Shown here in pieces: positions 1 through 8,805 of a stretch of DNA of 64,000 nucleotides. Location of the stretch: NCBI GenBank assembly GCA_005880915.1, contig VBIW01000035.1, positions 62,001-126,000 on the forward strand. Reading direction: 5' to 3'. Below the pieces are notes generated by a model. The model saw only the letters and a program-made list of their open reading frames with translations, was not told the origin of the DNA and did not search any database. Made by a program: the position numbers and the translations under genes. How positions within the stretch are numbered: the stretch's first letter is position 1; every line of letters starts with the position of its first letter. Source of the DNA: Chloroflexota bacterium (lineage in GTDB: Bacteria > Chloroflexota > Dormibacteria > Dormibacterales > Dormibacteraceae).

Positions 1-950
1 TCGATGACGTGGTCGGGAAGTTCGTCAAGCTCGAGATCATCAAGCCGATCGATGGGATCGACGGTGTCGACATGAGCTACATGAACGCCAACTTCAGCAA
101 GGCCGCGGTTGACGCGGACACCTTCGATGGAAAGATCTACGGCATGCCGGAGACGGTCGAAGCGATCACGATGATCTACAACAAGGACCTGATCACCGCA
201 GACAAGCTGCCCAAGACCACCGACGACCTGCTCGCCCTCGCCAAGTCGTACCCGCAAGCGCACACCGGCATGTACGGCGTGGTCTGGAACACCCGCAACG
301 ACGCGTACTTCAACGCACCGTGGATCTACGGGTTCGGCGGCTACTACGTGAAGGCCGACGGCACCGATGGACTGACCACGGCCGGTACCAAGGCAGGATT
401 CAACTACATCTCCAGCTTCCGCGGCTCGATCCCGGCAGGGGTCGACTACGGCGTGGCCGACACCCTGTTCAAAGAGAAGAAGGCCGCGATCATCATCAAC
501 GGTCCGTGGTCGGTCGCCGACTACGGCAAGGCCGGCGTCAACTTCGGCCTCGCCACCCTGCCCACCGCGAATGGAAAGGCCGTCTCACCGTTTGTCGGCG
601 TCAAGACCCTGATGGTCTCGGCGAACGCGGCAAACCCGGCGCTGGCGGTTGACGTCATCAAATGGTTCGACAACAAGGACAACGAAATCGCGCAATCCGT
701 CGCCAACAAGGAAATCCCGGCCAACAAGCTGGCCCTGGCGGACCCAACGGTCCAGGCGATCGCTGAGGTCAAGGGGTTTGGCGCTCAGGTGGCCAACGGC
801 GTGCCGCTTCCCAACACTCCCTTCATGGGCGCGCTCTGGGACCCGGTCGCGAAGGCGCTCGAGGCGGTATGGACTGGAAAGCAGTCGGTCGACTCAGCGC
901 TCAACGACGCGCACACCGCGGCGCAAAACAACATCGCGCAGCTGAAGTAA
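1..950 (+). CDS. ABC transporter substrate-binding protein, maltodextrin type (5' partial)
   Basis: The C-terminal ~316 residues of an extracellular solute-binding protein; the frame is open to the window edge, so the signal peptide and N-lobe start lie outside. Recognisable family-1 (MalE-like) features are the stretch KIYGMPETVEAITMIYNKDL, then an aromatic WIYGFGGYYV region and a late FMGALWDPVAKALEAVWTG segment typical of the MalE C-lobe. It is followed by two permease genes and glucan hydrolases, which supports alpha-glucan or maltodextrin capture at the cell surface. No ATPase gene accompanies it, so the importer probably borrows a shared MsmX/MalK-type ATPase encoded elsewhere. Family assignment is firm; sugar specificity is inferred from neighbours. 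Confidence 0.9.
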   Translation, partial: DDVVGKFVKLEIIKPIDGIDGVDMSYMNANFSKAAVDADTFDGKIYGMPETVEAITMIYNKDLITADKLPKTTDDLLALAKSYPQAHTGMYGVVWNTRNDAYFNAPWIYGFGGYYVKADGTDGLTTAGTKAGFNYISSFRGSIPAGVDYGVADTLFKEKKAAIIINGPWSVADYGKAGVNFGLATLPTANGKAVSPFVGVKTLMVSANAANPALAVDVIKWFDNKDNEIAQSVANKEIPANKLALADPTVQAIAEVKGFGAQVANGVPLPNTPFMGALWDPVAKALEAVWTGKQSVDSALNDAHTAAQNNIAQLK

Positions 951-963
951 GTAGGGAGGACAC

Positions 964-993
964 GAGGACGGTGGCATTTCCGCCGCCGTCCTC
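964..993 (+). other. Intercistronic stem-loop between binding protein and permease genes
   Basis: GAGGACGGTGGC pairs with GCCGCCGTCCTC around a six-base loop, with one mismatch in a ~12 bp stem. No T-run follows, so it is not a canonical intrinsic terminator. A hairpin just after the binding-protein gene is commonly used in ABC importer operons to raise binding protein over permease levels by mRNA protection or partial attenuation. That role is inferred here. Confidence 0.6.
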
Positions 994-1005
994 GGTCATT
1001 CACGC

Positions 1006-1917
1006 TTGAATCGGACGAGCGCCCGACTAACGCTGACCTACCTGTCCCCGATGATCATCGGGGTCAGCCTGATCAGCCTTTTTCCGATCATCTACAACGT
1101 CTACATCTCGTTCACGAACCAGAACCTCTATCACTTCAGGCACTACTCCATCGTCGGCTTAGTCAACTACGGAAAGCTGTTCAAGGGACTCGACGCCGAC
1201 TTCTTCATCGTCCTCGCGAGGACTTTCCTGTTCGTCGGGGTCTGCATTCCTCTCTTCCTCATCGTCGGGATGCTGACGGCTCTCGCCGTCAATCACCCGT
1301 CTGTGCGCTGGAAGCCGTTCTGGCGCGTGGCCCTGATCGTGCCCTGGGCGGTGCCGACCTACATCACGGCGTTGGTGTGGAAGTTCTTCTTCAACGGAGA
1401 GTTCGGAACGTTGAACCAGCTTTACCGCGTAGTCGCCGGGCCTCAGGCTGGACTTCCGTGGCTGACCGATCCGAACTGGGCATTTGGATCCGTCGTGCTG
1501 GCCAACGTGTGGATGTCCTATCCCTTCTTCATGGTCGTCATCCTCGGGGCGCTGCAGAGCATCCCGAGCGATATGTACGAGGCCGCCGCGGTCGACGGCG
1601 CGGGCGCGTGGCGCAAGTTCTGGCGCATCACGGTGCCTCTCCTGAGGCCGGCCATTCTTCCGGCGACAATCCTGAGCGCCATCGTCACTTTCAACGTCCT
1701 CAACACTGCCTACCTCATCACCCAGGGCGGACCGTTCTCCAGCGCGGCGAAGCCGGGTGCCACCGACTTCGTGATGGTCTACGCGTTCAGGAACGCCTTC
1801 CTGCTCTTCAACTACAGCTACATCGCAGCGTTCGCCGTGGTGATCTTCTTCCTGCTGTTCACGGTCACCATGGGCAGCCTTCGCTTCACCGGCCTGATCC
1901 AGGAGGACGCTCGATGA
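1006..1917 (+). CDS. ABC sugar transporter permease, MalF type
   Basis: 303 residues with about six hydrophobic membrane segments. The cytoplasmic EAA loop is clear near residue 192 (EAAAVDGAG followed by FWRITVPLL), which contacts the ATPase subunit. The assigned start is TTG, directly before RTSARLTLTYLSPMIIG, the usual beginning of CUT1 MalF/UgpA-type permeases. It is shorter than E. coli MalF because it lacks the extra N-terminal helices and periplasmic loop, as is normal for CUT1 permeases of Gram-positive-type bacteria. Its stop overlaps the next ATG (ATGA), so translation with the following permease is coupled. Confidence 0.93.
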   Translation: MNRTSARLTLTYLSPMIIGVSLISLFPIIYNVYISFTNQNLYHFRHYSIVGLVNYGKLFKGLDADFFIVLARTFLFVGVCIPLFLIVGMLTALAVNHPSVRWKPFWRVALIVPWAVPTYITALVWKFFFNGEFGTLNQLYRVVAGPQAGLPWLTDPNWAFGSVVLANVWMSYPFFMVVILGALQSIPSDMYEAAAVDGAGAWRKFWRITVPLLRPAILPATILSAIVTFNVLNTAYLITQGGPFSSAAKPGATDFVMVYAFRNAFLLFNYSYIAAFAVVIFFLLFTVTMGSLRFTGLIQEDAR

Positions 1918-2834
1918 CGGTGCGCCCCGCAGAGCTTGACGCGCCCCTGGTCGCAAGGCCGAGGACGGCGACCGAGCCTGGCGTCGGTGCGCGCGGACGG
2001 CGCTTCCTCTCGCGGGCCGCCGCCCCTGTGCTCATCCACGCCTTCCTCGTCGCGATGGTCATCTTCGCTTTGTTTCCCATCTTCTTCGTCCTGCAGGCCG
2101 CGTTCCGGCCCGGGCAGTCGCTTTACTCGCTGAGCCTGAGCCTGTGGCCCGACCATCCGACCTGGGACAACTTCACGTACATCTGGACCCAGCAGCCCTT
2201 TCCGACGTGGCTCCGGAACAGCCTCGCCATCGCGATCGGCACCATGATCTGCGGCCTCATCGGATCGGCCACCGGCGCGTACGCGATCGCCCGGTTTCGA
2301 TTCGCCGGCAAGAAGATCACGTTGATCACGCTGCTCGCGATCCAGGCCTTTCCGTCGGTGCTCGCGCTGATCCCGATCTACATCATCCTGAAGACGGTCG
2401 GCCTGGTCGGTTCGCCGTTTGGTTTGATGCTGGCTTACGTCGCGGGCGCGCTCGTCTTCAGCACGTGGAACCTCAAGGGTTATTTCGACACGATCCCTCG
2501 TGAGCTGGATGAGGCGGCGTTGATCGACGGCTGCACGGTGACGCAAGCGTTTGTCCGCATCATCCTGCCGCTTTCGCTTCCGGCCCTGGCCGTCACCGCG
2601 TTGCTCATGTTTCTGACCTCGTGGAACGAGTGGGTCATGGCTCAGACGCTGCTCCTCAACGAGGACGCCTACACGGTGCCGGTCGGGCTATGGGGCCTGG
2701 CCAGCAACTACCGCATCCCCTGGGGCTACTTCGCCGCGGGATCTTTGATCGTGTCGATTCCGGTGATGGTGCTGTTTCTCGGCCTGCAGCGATACTTCAG
2801 ATCCGGGCTCACCGTGGGCGGCGTCAAAGGCTGA
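1914..2834 (+). CDS. ABC sugar transporter permease, MalG type
   Basis: 306 residues, inner-membrane partner of the preceding permease. A ~35-residue hydrophilic N-terminus precedes the first membrane span; the EAA loop DEAALIDGCTVTQAF with IILPLSLP lies near residue 200. The ATG overlaps the upstream stop and has an AGGAGG Shine-Dalgarno about 6 bases upstream, which fixes the start despite longer in-frame open sequence upstream. The C-terminus (LQRYFRSGLTVGGVKG) matches the family consensus end. Sugar specificity is inferred from the GH15, GH13 and MalQ neighbours. Confidence 0.94.
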   Translation: MTVRPAELDAPLVARPRTATEPGVGARGRRFLSRAAAPVLIHAFLVAMVIFALFPIFFVLQAAFRPGQSLYSLSLSLWPDHPTWDNFTYIWTQQPFPTWLRNSLAIAIGTMICGLIGSATGAYAIARFRFAGKKITLITLLAIQAFPSVLALIPIYIILKTVGLVGSPFGLMLAYVAGALVFSTWNLKGYFDTIPRELDEAALIDGCTVTQAFVRIILPLSLPALAVTALLMFLTSWNEWVMAQTLLLNEDAYTVPVGLWGLASNYRIPWGYFAAGSLIVSIPVMVLFLGLQRYFRSGLTVGGVKG

Positions 2835-2851
2835 GCCGGCTCCATCTCTTC

Positions 2852-4855
2852 GTGGTGGTGGCGGGCGCCCTCGTCGCAGTGCTCGCCATCGTGGCGATCG
2901 TGGTCTTCCGGCCTGTGGCGCAGTGGACGGCAGAGGTCGCTCCCGTGGCCAGCGTCCTACCCGACCACTGGACCACCGGCGACAAGGACGCAATCGGGAC
3001 TGCAGCGGGCCGCCAGTCGAACGTGTGGTTCACAGCCGCCCATGGCACCCTGGCCGATGTCCTGTACCCGACGGTCGACGCCGACAACCTGCGCCAGCTC
3101 GGCTTTCTTGTCACCGATGGCTCGAGATTTTTCTTCGACACCGCAACGCAGGGCGTGGCGAGCTCGCGGGTCACCGACGATCGCGCCCTCACCTATGCCA
3201 TGCAGGTCGATGACCCGGTGCACCAGTTCAGCCTGGTCACCGAAATTGCCACAGATCCTGACCGCCCTGTGGTAGTGGTGAGGGCGCACCTGCTCGGCCA
3301 CGCATCGAACCTGAGCGTCTACGCCTACCTCGTGCCGCACCTGGGCGGCTCGGGCGCCGGCCAGACCGCGTTCTTCGACGGTAGCCGGGGCTACGTGAAC
3401 AAGGGCGGTCTCTGGCTGGCGATCGGGGGCGACGCGATGACCGATCAGCGGACCGCCGGCTACCTCGGTCGGGGAGATGGGTACGACCAGCTGCATCACG
3501 ACGCGCTCGAGAACCGGTACCGCCAGGCCGGTCCCGGCCGCGTCACGCTCACGTGGAAAGTCGACGGCGGCGGCGGCCCATGGGTGACGGAGCTGGCGTT
3601 TGGCCCGAGCCGCGAGGCCGCTGATGCCCAGCTCAACGCGACGCAGAACGTGGGGCCGCAGGGCGTTTTCGACGCCTACCGGTCGGGCTGGCGCCAGTAC
3701 ACGGCGCACCTGACTGCGCCTCCCGGCGATGCGGCCCTCTTCTTTCACAGCGTCGAGGTCATCAAGATGGCCGAGGACAAGCTGCACCCAGGCGCGATCG
3801 TCGCGTCGCTGGCCCGGCCGTGGGGCGACACCGCGCCAGACAACGACGGTGATGTCGGCTACCGCAAGGTTTGGCCGCGCGACCTGTATCACGCGGCGAG
3901 CGCGATGCTCGCGGCTGGCGATACGGCGACGGCCTACGACGTGCTCCGTTTCATGGGCAAGATGCAAAGGGCGGACGGGAGCATGCCGCAGAACACCGAC
4001 CTGAACGGCACGCCGGTGTGGACTGGACAGCAGCTGGACGAGACCGCGGACGCGATCCTCCTGGCGGTGCGCCTTTCGGGCAAGGCGACGGGTCCGGACA
4101 TCGAGAAGGCGGCCGGCTACCTGCTCGGAAAGGGGCCGGCCACGCAGCAGGAGAGGTGGGAGGAGGCAGGCGGGTACTCGCCCGCGACGCTTGCCGCAGA
4201 GATCGCTGCTCTGCGAGCGGTGGAGCGCTGGGAGATCGCAACCAACCAGGTCGTGGACCGCGCGCTGCCGCTGCATGAAATCATCCAGCGGTGGGACTCT
4301 TCGGTCGAGTCCTGGACGTTCGGGCCTGGTTACTACCTACGCGTCTCGCCAGATGGGACCCCGGCCAGGGCGGAGCCGATCGACATCGCGAACGGCGGTG
4401 GTGTTTGGGACCAGCGCGAGATCGTCGACCCAAGCTTCCTCGAGCTGGTGCGGCTCGGGGTGCGACAGCCGAACGACCCGCGGATCCTCTCGACGCTTGC
4501 AGCGGTCGACGCCCGCGCGTCAGGGCAGGTGAACCTCGTCAGGCTCTGGTATCGATACCCGCACGACGGTTACGGGGAGAGAAATCCGGGTTCGGCGCCT
4601 CCCGGCCAGGGCCATCTGTGGCCACTGCTCACAGGCGAGCGCGGCATCTACAACGTGCTGGCCGGTCGCGACGCAACGGTGCCCCTGGCCGAGCTCGAGT
4701 CGCTTGCCGGCCCCGACCAGCTGCTCGGCGAGCAGGTCTGGGAGGGCACCGGTTTGCCGACGGGCTCAGCGCGGCCGCTGGTCTGGGCTCACGCCGAGTA
4801 CATCATCCTGGCCAAGGCGGTCGCGACCGGAACCGTCGACGACCGACCCAGTTAG
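2852..4855 (+). CDS. Membrane-anchored glucoamylase/glucodextranase, GH15
   Basis: About 667 residues. A single N-terminal hydrophobic segment (VVVAGALVAVLAIVAIVVF) acts as signal anchor. A glucodextranase N-terminal type beta-domain follows (RQSNVWFTAAHGTLADVLYP), then the (alpha/alpha)6 GH15 catalytic domain with WPRDLYH near residue 341. Probable general acid is the Glu in QQLDETADA (~397) and general base the Glu in LLGEQVWEG (~627). It should release glucose from non-reducing ends of alpha-glucans outside the membrane. The start is uncertain: GTG 2852 (or 2855/2858) begins the anchor, and no canonical start lies just upstream. The last 90 bases overlap the convergent GH13 gene. Confidence 0.88.
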   Translation: MVVAGALVAVLAIVAIVVFRPVAQWTAEVAPVASVLPDHWTTGDKDAIGTAAGRQSNVWFTAAHGTLADVLYPTVDADNLRQLGFLVTDGSRFFFDTATQGVASSRVTDDRALTYAMQVDDPVHQFSLVTEIATDPDRPVVVVRAHLLGHASNLSVYAYLVPHLGGSGAGQTAFFDGSRGYVNKGGLWLAIGGDAMTDQRTAGYLGRGDGYDQLHHDALENRYRQAGPGRVTLTWKVDGGGGPWVTELAFGPSREAADAQLNATQNVGPQGVFDAYRSGWRQYTAHLTAPPGDAALFFHSVEVIKMAEDKLHPGAIVASLARPWGDTAPDNDGDVGYRKVWPRDLYHAASAMLAAGDTATAYDVLRFMGKMQRADGSMPQNTDLNGTPVWTGQQLDETADAILLAVRLSGKATGPDIEKAAGYLLGKGPATQQERWEEAGGYSPATLAAEIAALRAVERWEIATNQVVDRALPLHEIIQRWDSSVESWTFGPGYYLRVSPDGTPARAEPIDIANGGGVWDQREIVDPSFLELVRLGVRQPNDPRILSTLAAVDARASGQVNLVRLWYRYPHDGYGERNPGSAPPGQGHLWPLLTGERGIYNVLAGRDATVPLAELESLAGPDQLLGEQVWEGTGLPTGSARPLVWAHAEYIILAKAVATGTVDDRPS

Positions 4856-7084
4856 CGTCTCGAGGTTCAGCGACACCACAAGGCGATCGTCACCCGAGAC
4901 TCGCTCGTAGACGAGCTCATATGGGTCGGCGTGGAGGGTCCGCCTCGAGCCGCGACGGAGCGCGGGCGACTCGCGGCGCAGGCGGCCGAGGCGCTGGAAA
5001 TATGCGAGCAGACCCGCGTCTTGGTCGGCGCCCCAGAGCATGGGCAGCCGCGCCTCGGCATTCTCCATCGCCGCATCGTGGCGCTGGGTCAGGCCCACCT
5101 CGGTGCCGTAATAGATGACGGGCATGCCGGGAAGCGTCATGAGCAGCGTTGCGGCGAGCTTCAGCCGGCGCGCGTCGCCGCCGGCCAGCCACAGGAAACG
5201 GTTCATGTCGTGGTTGTCGAGGAGCGTCGCCAGCGCCAGTCCAGGCAGGGCGTTTTCATGACCGTCCATCCAGCGCGCAAACTCGACCAGGTCCATGCGG
5301 CCACGGCCGAATGCGTTTCGGACGACGTAGGCAAAGTCGAAGTCGAAGATCGCATCGAGGCGGCCCGCGTAATGCGCCAGCCAGTCGAAGTGGCCCGTCG
5401 CCTCGCCGATGACCAGGGCGTCGGGCTTGACCTCGCGAAGCCCGCGCCGCAGCTCGATCCAGAACGATGGGTCGGCCCCCGCGACATGGTCGCAGCGCAC
5501 CCCGTCGGCTCCGTACTCGGTGACCCAGTGTCGCGCGGCCTCGACCAGGTACTGCTGCACACGCCGGCTGCCGGTGTCGAGCTCGGGAAGTGTGATGTTG
5601 TCGAAAAAGCAGCGGTAATAGTGGGGCCACTGCCAGAAGCGATAGAACTCGGCCGCGTCGCCGCCTCGCTGGATCGCGTCGCGAAACAGGTGGTGACCGC
5701 GCCCGGTGTGGTTGGGCACGAAGTCGAGCAGCACGCGCATGCCGCGCTCGTGTGCGCTTGCGATCAAGCGCTTCAGCGCTGTGTCGCCGCCATACCGCTC
5801 ATCGACCTTGAAAAAATCCTCGTGGTCATAGCCATGGTGGCTTGGTGTCTGGTGGACGGGAGTCAGCCACAGGGTGTTGCAGCCCAGGCTGGTGATGTAG
5901 TCGAGGTGGTCGCGGATGCCGTCCAGCGTGCCGCCATACAACGCCGTCGACGAATTCGGCGGTGGCAGCATGCCATCCGCCCGCGCGAAGCGGTCGACCA
6001 TTACCTGGTACACCACCGCGTCCCGCGTCCAGTCGGGCGGATCGGCCTCGGCGCTCAGGGCGAACTCCTGGCCGCCGGGCCTGGGGTCGGAGTCGGAAGC
6101 CCAGAGGACGCCTGACCGTGTTTGGACCCTGACCTTGTAGCGCTCGGCGTCGACAGGCTGCAGCGTTGCGGTGCTCGCCCCGATGTCGGCTCTGACCTCG
6201 ACCTCGCTCAGCGGGTCACCGCCAGAGGCGGTCATTCCGCCGTGAAATGCGCCGGCGTACAGCGCCCGCGCACGCCGGATGTCCTGCACGTCCGCCTGGT
6301 GCGCGAAGAAGAAATCCTCACCCCAGCTCGCTTTCGGGAGAAGGGCCTGCACGTCGATCAGGAAACGCGCATGCGCGCCGAGGTCGATCCCTTCGTCGGT
6401 CGTCAGGACGCCGAGCTGCGACTTGCGCTTGACTGCCGTGCGAATCGCTTTGAGGGAATCTTTCGCAAGGGCCGGTGGCACGGAGGCAACCTCCGGACCC
6501 GGGCCGTTGCGCAGCCGCTCGAACGGCTCGCGAAGCTTGCTGCCATACGCAAGACGCAGATGCTGCTCGATCCCCCACATGAGCAGCCCGTCGATGGGAC
6601 GGTGGGACAGCGCCCAATCGAAGAACGCCTCCGCGGCTCCGCGCTCCCCGCAGACGTCGAGGGCGTGGGCCATCAGAACGTCTTCGCCGAGTGGCGCCGC
6701 GAACGCGCCTGACCGCTCCTGGTGCACAGCAATGACCAGCACGCTGCGCGCGTAGAGGTCCGACGCGGCGGCGCGCTCGTCGAGGTCTGGGACTCGGTCG
6801 AGAATCGACGCTCGGGTCGCGCCACCGAGCGGCGGAGGATCAAACTCGAGCGGCCATCCGGCGCCCTGAGTCGCGACCTCGATGTCGTCGCCTATGGCCG
6901 CGACGCGCGACTCTCCTTGTCGAGAGGTCACCCGGAGCACATTGGTGCCGCGGACATAGCCGAGCTTCTCGCCGCGGCGCGCGAAGACGTACGCGAGGAC
7001 CTGTCCATTGCCAACGGGCGCGAAAGTCCTCTTGCGTGGAAGCACGGTCAGGACGCGCGAGGCGGGTGCGCCTTCCGATCTCAC
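4766..7084 (-). CDS. GH13 alpha-amylase-family glycosidase with unusual long N-terminus
   Basis: 772 residues from a GTG whose last two bases begin the malQ stop (GTGA). The C-terminal ~430 residues are a GH13 TIM barrel: RDAVVYQVMVDRFARADG, the region with DFVPNHTG, nucleophile Asp ~532 in GVRCDHV, acid/base Glu ~561 in ALVIGEATG, and LLDNHDMNRF carrying the transition-state Asp. No signal peptide is seen, so it probably acts in the cytoplasm on imported maltodextrins. The N-terminal ~330 residues do not look like the usual CBM34/48 of cyclomaltodextrinases. Part of them (ARSVLVIAVHQERSGAF, then AEAFFDWALSHRPIDG) resembles a degraded GH15-type helical barrel. Exact bond specificity cannot be assigned. 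Confidence 0.87.
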   Translation of the reverse strand: MRSEGAPASRVLTVLPRKRTFAPVGNGQVLAYVFARRGEKLGYVRGTNVLRVTSRQGESRVAAIGDDIEVATQGAGWPLEFDPPPLGGATRASILDRVPDLDERAAASDLYARSVLVIAVHQERSGAFAAPLGEDVLMAHALDVCGERGAAEAFFDWALSHRPIDGLLMWGIEQHLRLAYGSKLREPFERLRNGPGPEVASVPPALAKDSLKAIRTAVKRKSQLGVLTTDEGIDLGAHARFLIDVQALLPKASWGEDFFFAHQADVQDIRRARALYAGAFHGGMTASGGDPLSEVEVRADIGASTATLQPVDAERYKVRVQTRSGVLWASDSDPRPGGQEFALSAEADPPDWTRDAVVYQVMVDRFARADGMLPPPNSSTALYGGTLDGIRDHLDYITSLGCNTLWLTPVHQTPSHHGYDHEDFFKVDERYGGDTALKRLIASAHERGMRVLLDFVPNHTGRGHHLFRDAIQRGGDAAEFYRFWQWPHYYRCFFDNITLPELDTGSRRVQQYLVEAARHWVTEYGADGVRCDHVAGADPSFWIELRRGLREVKPDALVIGEATGHFDWLAHYAGRLDAIFDFDFAYVVRNAFGRGRMDLVEFARWMDGHENALPGLALATLLDNHDMNRFLWLAGGDARRLKLAATLLMTLPGMPVIYYGTEVGLTQRHDAAMENAEARLPMLWGADQDAGLLAYFQRLGRLRRESPALRRGSRRTLHADPYELVYERVSGDDRLVVSLNLETLTGSVVDGSGRDRLGQDDVLGVSPDQRPR

Positions 7085-8754
7085 CGTCCCGCAGCCTTCA
7101 TCTCGTGCGCGATCCTCTGCACGCCGTCCGCCCGCTCGATCTCTTCCAGCGGCACGGGCAGCGCGATGCGCCAGTTGGGGAACTCGTCCGTCGTGCCGGG
7201 GACGTTGGGCCGCTCGTGCACGCCGAGCGCGTCTTCCATCGAGACCAGCACCATCCGCGTCCGGCCTTGTGCGAGGTGACGGTAGGCGGCTACGGCCACG
7301 TCCACCGGAGGAGTGTCGTCGGGCAGGTGCGTGAGGCTGACGAGCTTGTCGCGAAGATGATGCAGGCGGTGCTCCGGCTCGCTGCGGGTCCAGATCCCAG
7401 CCACCGTGGGCAGGTCGTGCGTGCCGACCGCGGCGACAGCATCGTGGGGCCAGCGCGCGGGCTCCGAGCCCTCGAACCAGACGAGTCGGTAGGACAGCGA
7501 GCCCTTCTTGCGGAGGTGCTTGCGCACGCTGGGCTCGACCAGGCCGAGGTCTTCGCCGATGACGAACGCATTCGCGCGCCTGCTCTCGTTCGCGAGCAGC
7601 GCGAGAAGGACGTGCGCAGGATATTTGACGTAGGCGCCTTGCGCGGCGGTCATGCGGTCGGGAATCCAGAACAGCCGGAAAAGGCCCATCACGTGGTCGA
7701 GCCTGACGCCGGCGGCGTGGCCGGCCGCGCCCCGGATCGCGTCGATGAACGGTTCCCATCTTGCGTCGCCCAGGCGCCACGGGTTGAAGGCCGGAAGGCC
7801 CCAATCCTGACCGTCGCGGAAGAACTCGTCGGGCGGCGCGCCGACCCGCATGCCAGGCGACAGGTAGTTCCTCCAGCGCCAGGCGTCGAAGCCGTCTGAA
7901 GCGAATCCGACGGGCACGTCGGTGATGAGGCCGATCTCCCGCGAGGCCCGCGCGAGCTGGCGGTCGACGTGGAACTGCAGCCACTCGTGATATGCGACAC
8001 GCTCCGCGCTCACCAGTCCCACGTCACGCGGCCAGCTGCGCCAGGCGGGTCCGTGCATCTCGCAAGCGCAGTTGAAGGTCGCGAAGTCGCGCAGGGCGGC
8101 GCCCTGCCGGCGCATGTACCTGTGCAATCCCTGGGGGTTGGGCGCGGCGCGAAAAATGCGCTCAAGGGCTCGCGACTTGAGCCGGAAGACCTCGTCGTAG
8201 TCGATGATGCGCTGGTCGTTGAGGCGTCGTGCCGCGTCGCGCTCCGCGGCCAGGTTGACTCCCTCTGCGCCTTCGACCTCTTCAACTCGCAAGTAGACGA
8301 TGTTGCGGAAGCGGCGCGTCGATGCGTAGTACGGCGAGGGTTGATAAGGCAGTGTCGGAGTCTGTGCGCCGAGGGGGTTGAGCAGGATGACCGACGCGCC
8401 GGCCTTCCGCGACCATCTCGCGAACCGGCGGAGGTCCGCCAGGTCGCCGACGCCCCAGCTGTCGCGCGAGCGCAGCGCGTAAAGCTGGACGGCCCAACCC
8501 CACGTGCGTTGCGGGGCCGGAGAGCAGGGCTCGTCGGGCAGCCTCGGGCGGCGAATGCGCGGCGGCCGTTCCCCTGACGCGCCCATCGCCTCGAGGATTG
8601 CCTGCTCCACGGCGGCCGGCGTCTCGACGACGTTGCCCTGCCAGCCGTGGTAGGCGGGAAGGATGCCCCAGCGGCGCGCCTTCTCTGAGATCGCGCTCAG
8701 GCCTTCTCGATCAGCTTTGACTTCGATCCGCGCATCACGTAGCCGCAACGGCAC
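7081..8754 (-). CDS. malQ: 4-alpha-glucanotransferase (amylomaltase)
   Basis: 557 residues, GH77. Disproportionates maltodextrins, releasing glucose and longer chains in the cytoplasm. Family motifs are visible: GWAVQLYALRSRDSWGVGD near residue 90, SPYYASTRRFRNIVYL, the nucleophile region VRLDHVMGLFRLFWIP, the acid/base in VIGEDLGLVEPSV, and VGTHDLPTVAGIW. The start used is GTG at 8754 (PLRLRDARIEVKADREGL follows). It is transcribed away from the aldehyde dehydrogenase, only ~50 bases separating the two start codons, and is coupled to the downstream GH13 gene. Together with the convergent importer and GH15 gene it forms an alpha-glucan utilisation locus. Confidence 0.94.
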   Translation of the reverse strand: MPLRLRDARIEVKADREGLSAISEKARRWGILPAYHGWQGNVVETPAAVEQAILEAMGASGERPPRIRRPRLPDEPCSPAPQRTWGWAVQLYALRSRDSWGVGDLADLRRFARWSRKAGASVILLNPLGAQTPTLPYQPSPYYASTRRFRNIVYLRVEEVEGAEGVNLAAERDAARRLNDQRIIDYDEVFRLKSRALERIFRAAPNPQGLHRYMRRQGAALRDFATFNCACEMHGPAWRSWPRDVGLVSAERVAYHEWLQFHVDRQLARASREIGLITDVPVGFASDGFDAWRWRNYLSPGMRVGAPPDEFFRDGQDWGLPAFNPWRLGDARWEPFIDAIRGAAGHAAGVRLDHVMGLFRLFWIPDRMTAAQGAYVKYPAHVLLALLANESRRANAFVIGEDLGLVEPSVRKHLRKKGSLSYRLVWFEGSEPARWPHDAVAAVGTHDLPTVAGIWTRSEPEHRLHHLRDKLVSLTHLPDDTPPVDVAVAAYRHLAQGRTRMVLVSMEDALGVHERPNVPGTTDEFPNWRIALPVPLEEIERADGVQRIAHEMKAAGR

Positions 8755-8793
8755 GTGACTTCCATGAGCACAGTTCCAAGCCTAACGGACGGG

Positions 8794-8799
8794 TACGAT
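8794..8799 (+). promoter_or_regulatory. Probable -10 box (TACGAT) for a leaderless dehydrogenase transcript
   Basis: TACGAT ends exactly 7 bases before the A of the ATG at 8806, placing the expected transcription start on the start codon. No good Shine-Dalgarno precedes this ATG. The same geometry recurs upstream of several other genes in the window. Confidence 0.55.
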
Positions 8800-8805
8800 G
8801 CTGCC

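Noticed and set aside
2621..2851. N-terminal extension of the GH15 protein into the malG gene
   Set aside because: The frame is open, but it lies over the conserved MalG sequence and encodes an Arg/Gly-rich peptide. The plausible signal anchor begins only at 2852.
2957..4276. Long antisense open frame opposite the GH15 gene
   Set aside because: The complementary strand carries a clear GH15 protein with catalytic motifs. Long reverse frames arise from the strong third-position GC bias and the antisense peptide is Arg/His/Val-rich without domains. The same holds for many other long antisense frames in the window.
8755..8805. Extended start of the aldehyde dehydrogenase (GTG 8755 or ATG 8764)
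   Set aside because: The extra residues are not family-like and the TACGAT box at leaderless distance favours ATG 8806.
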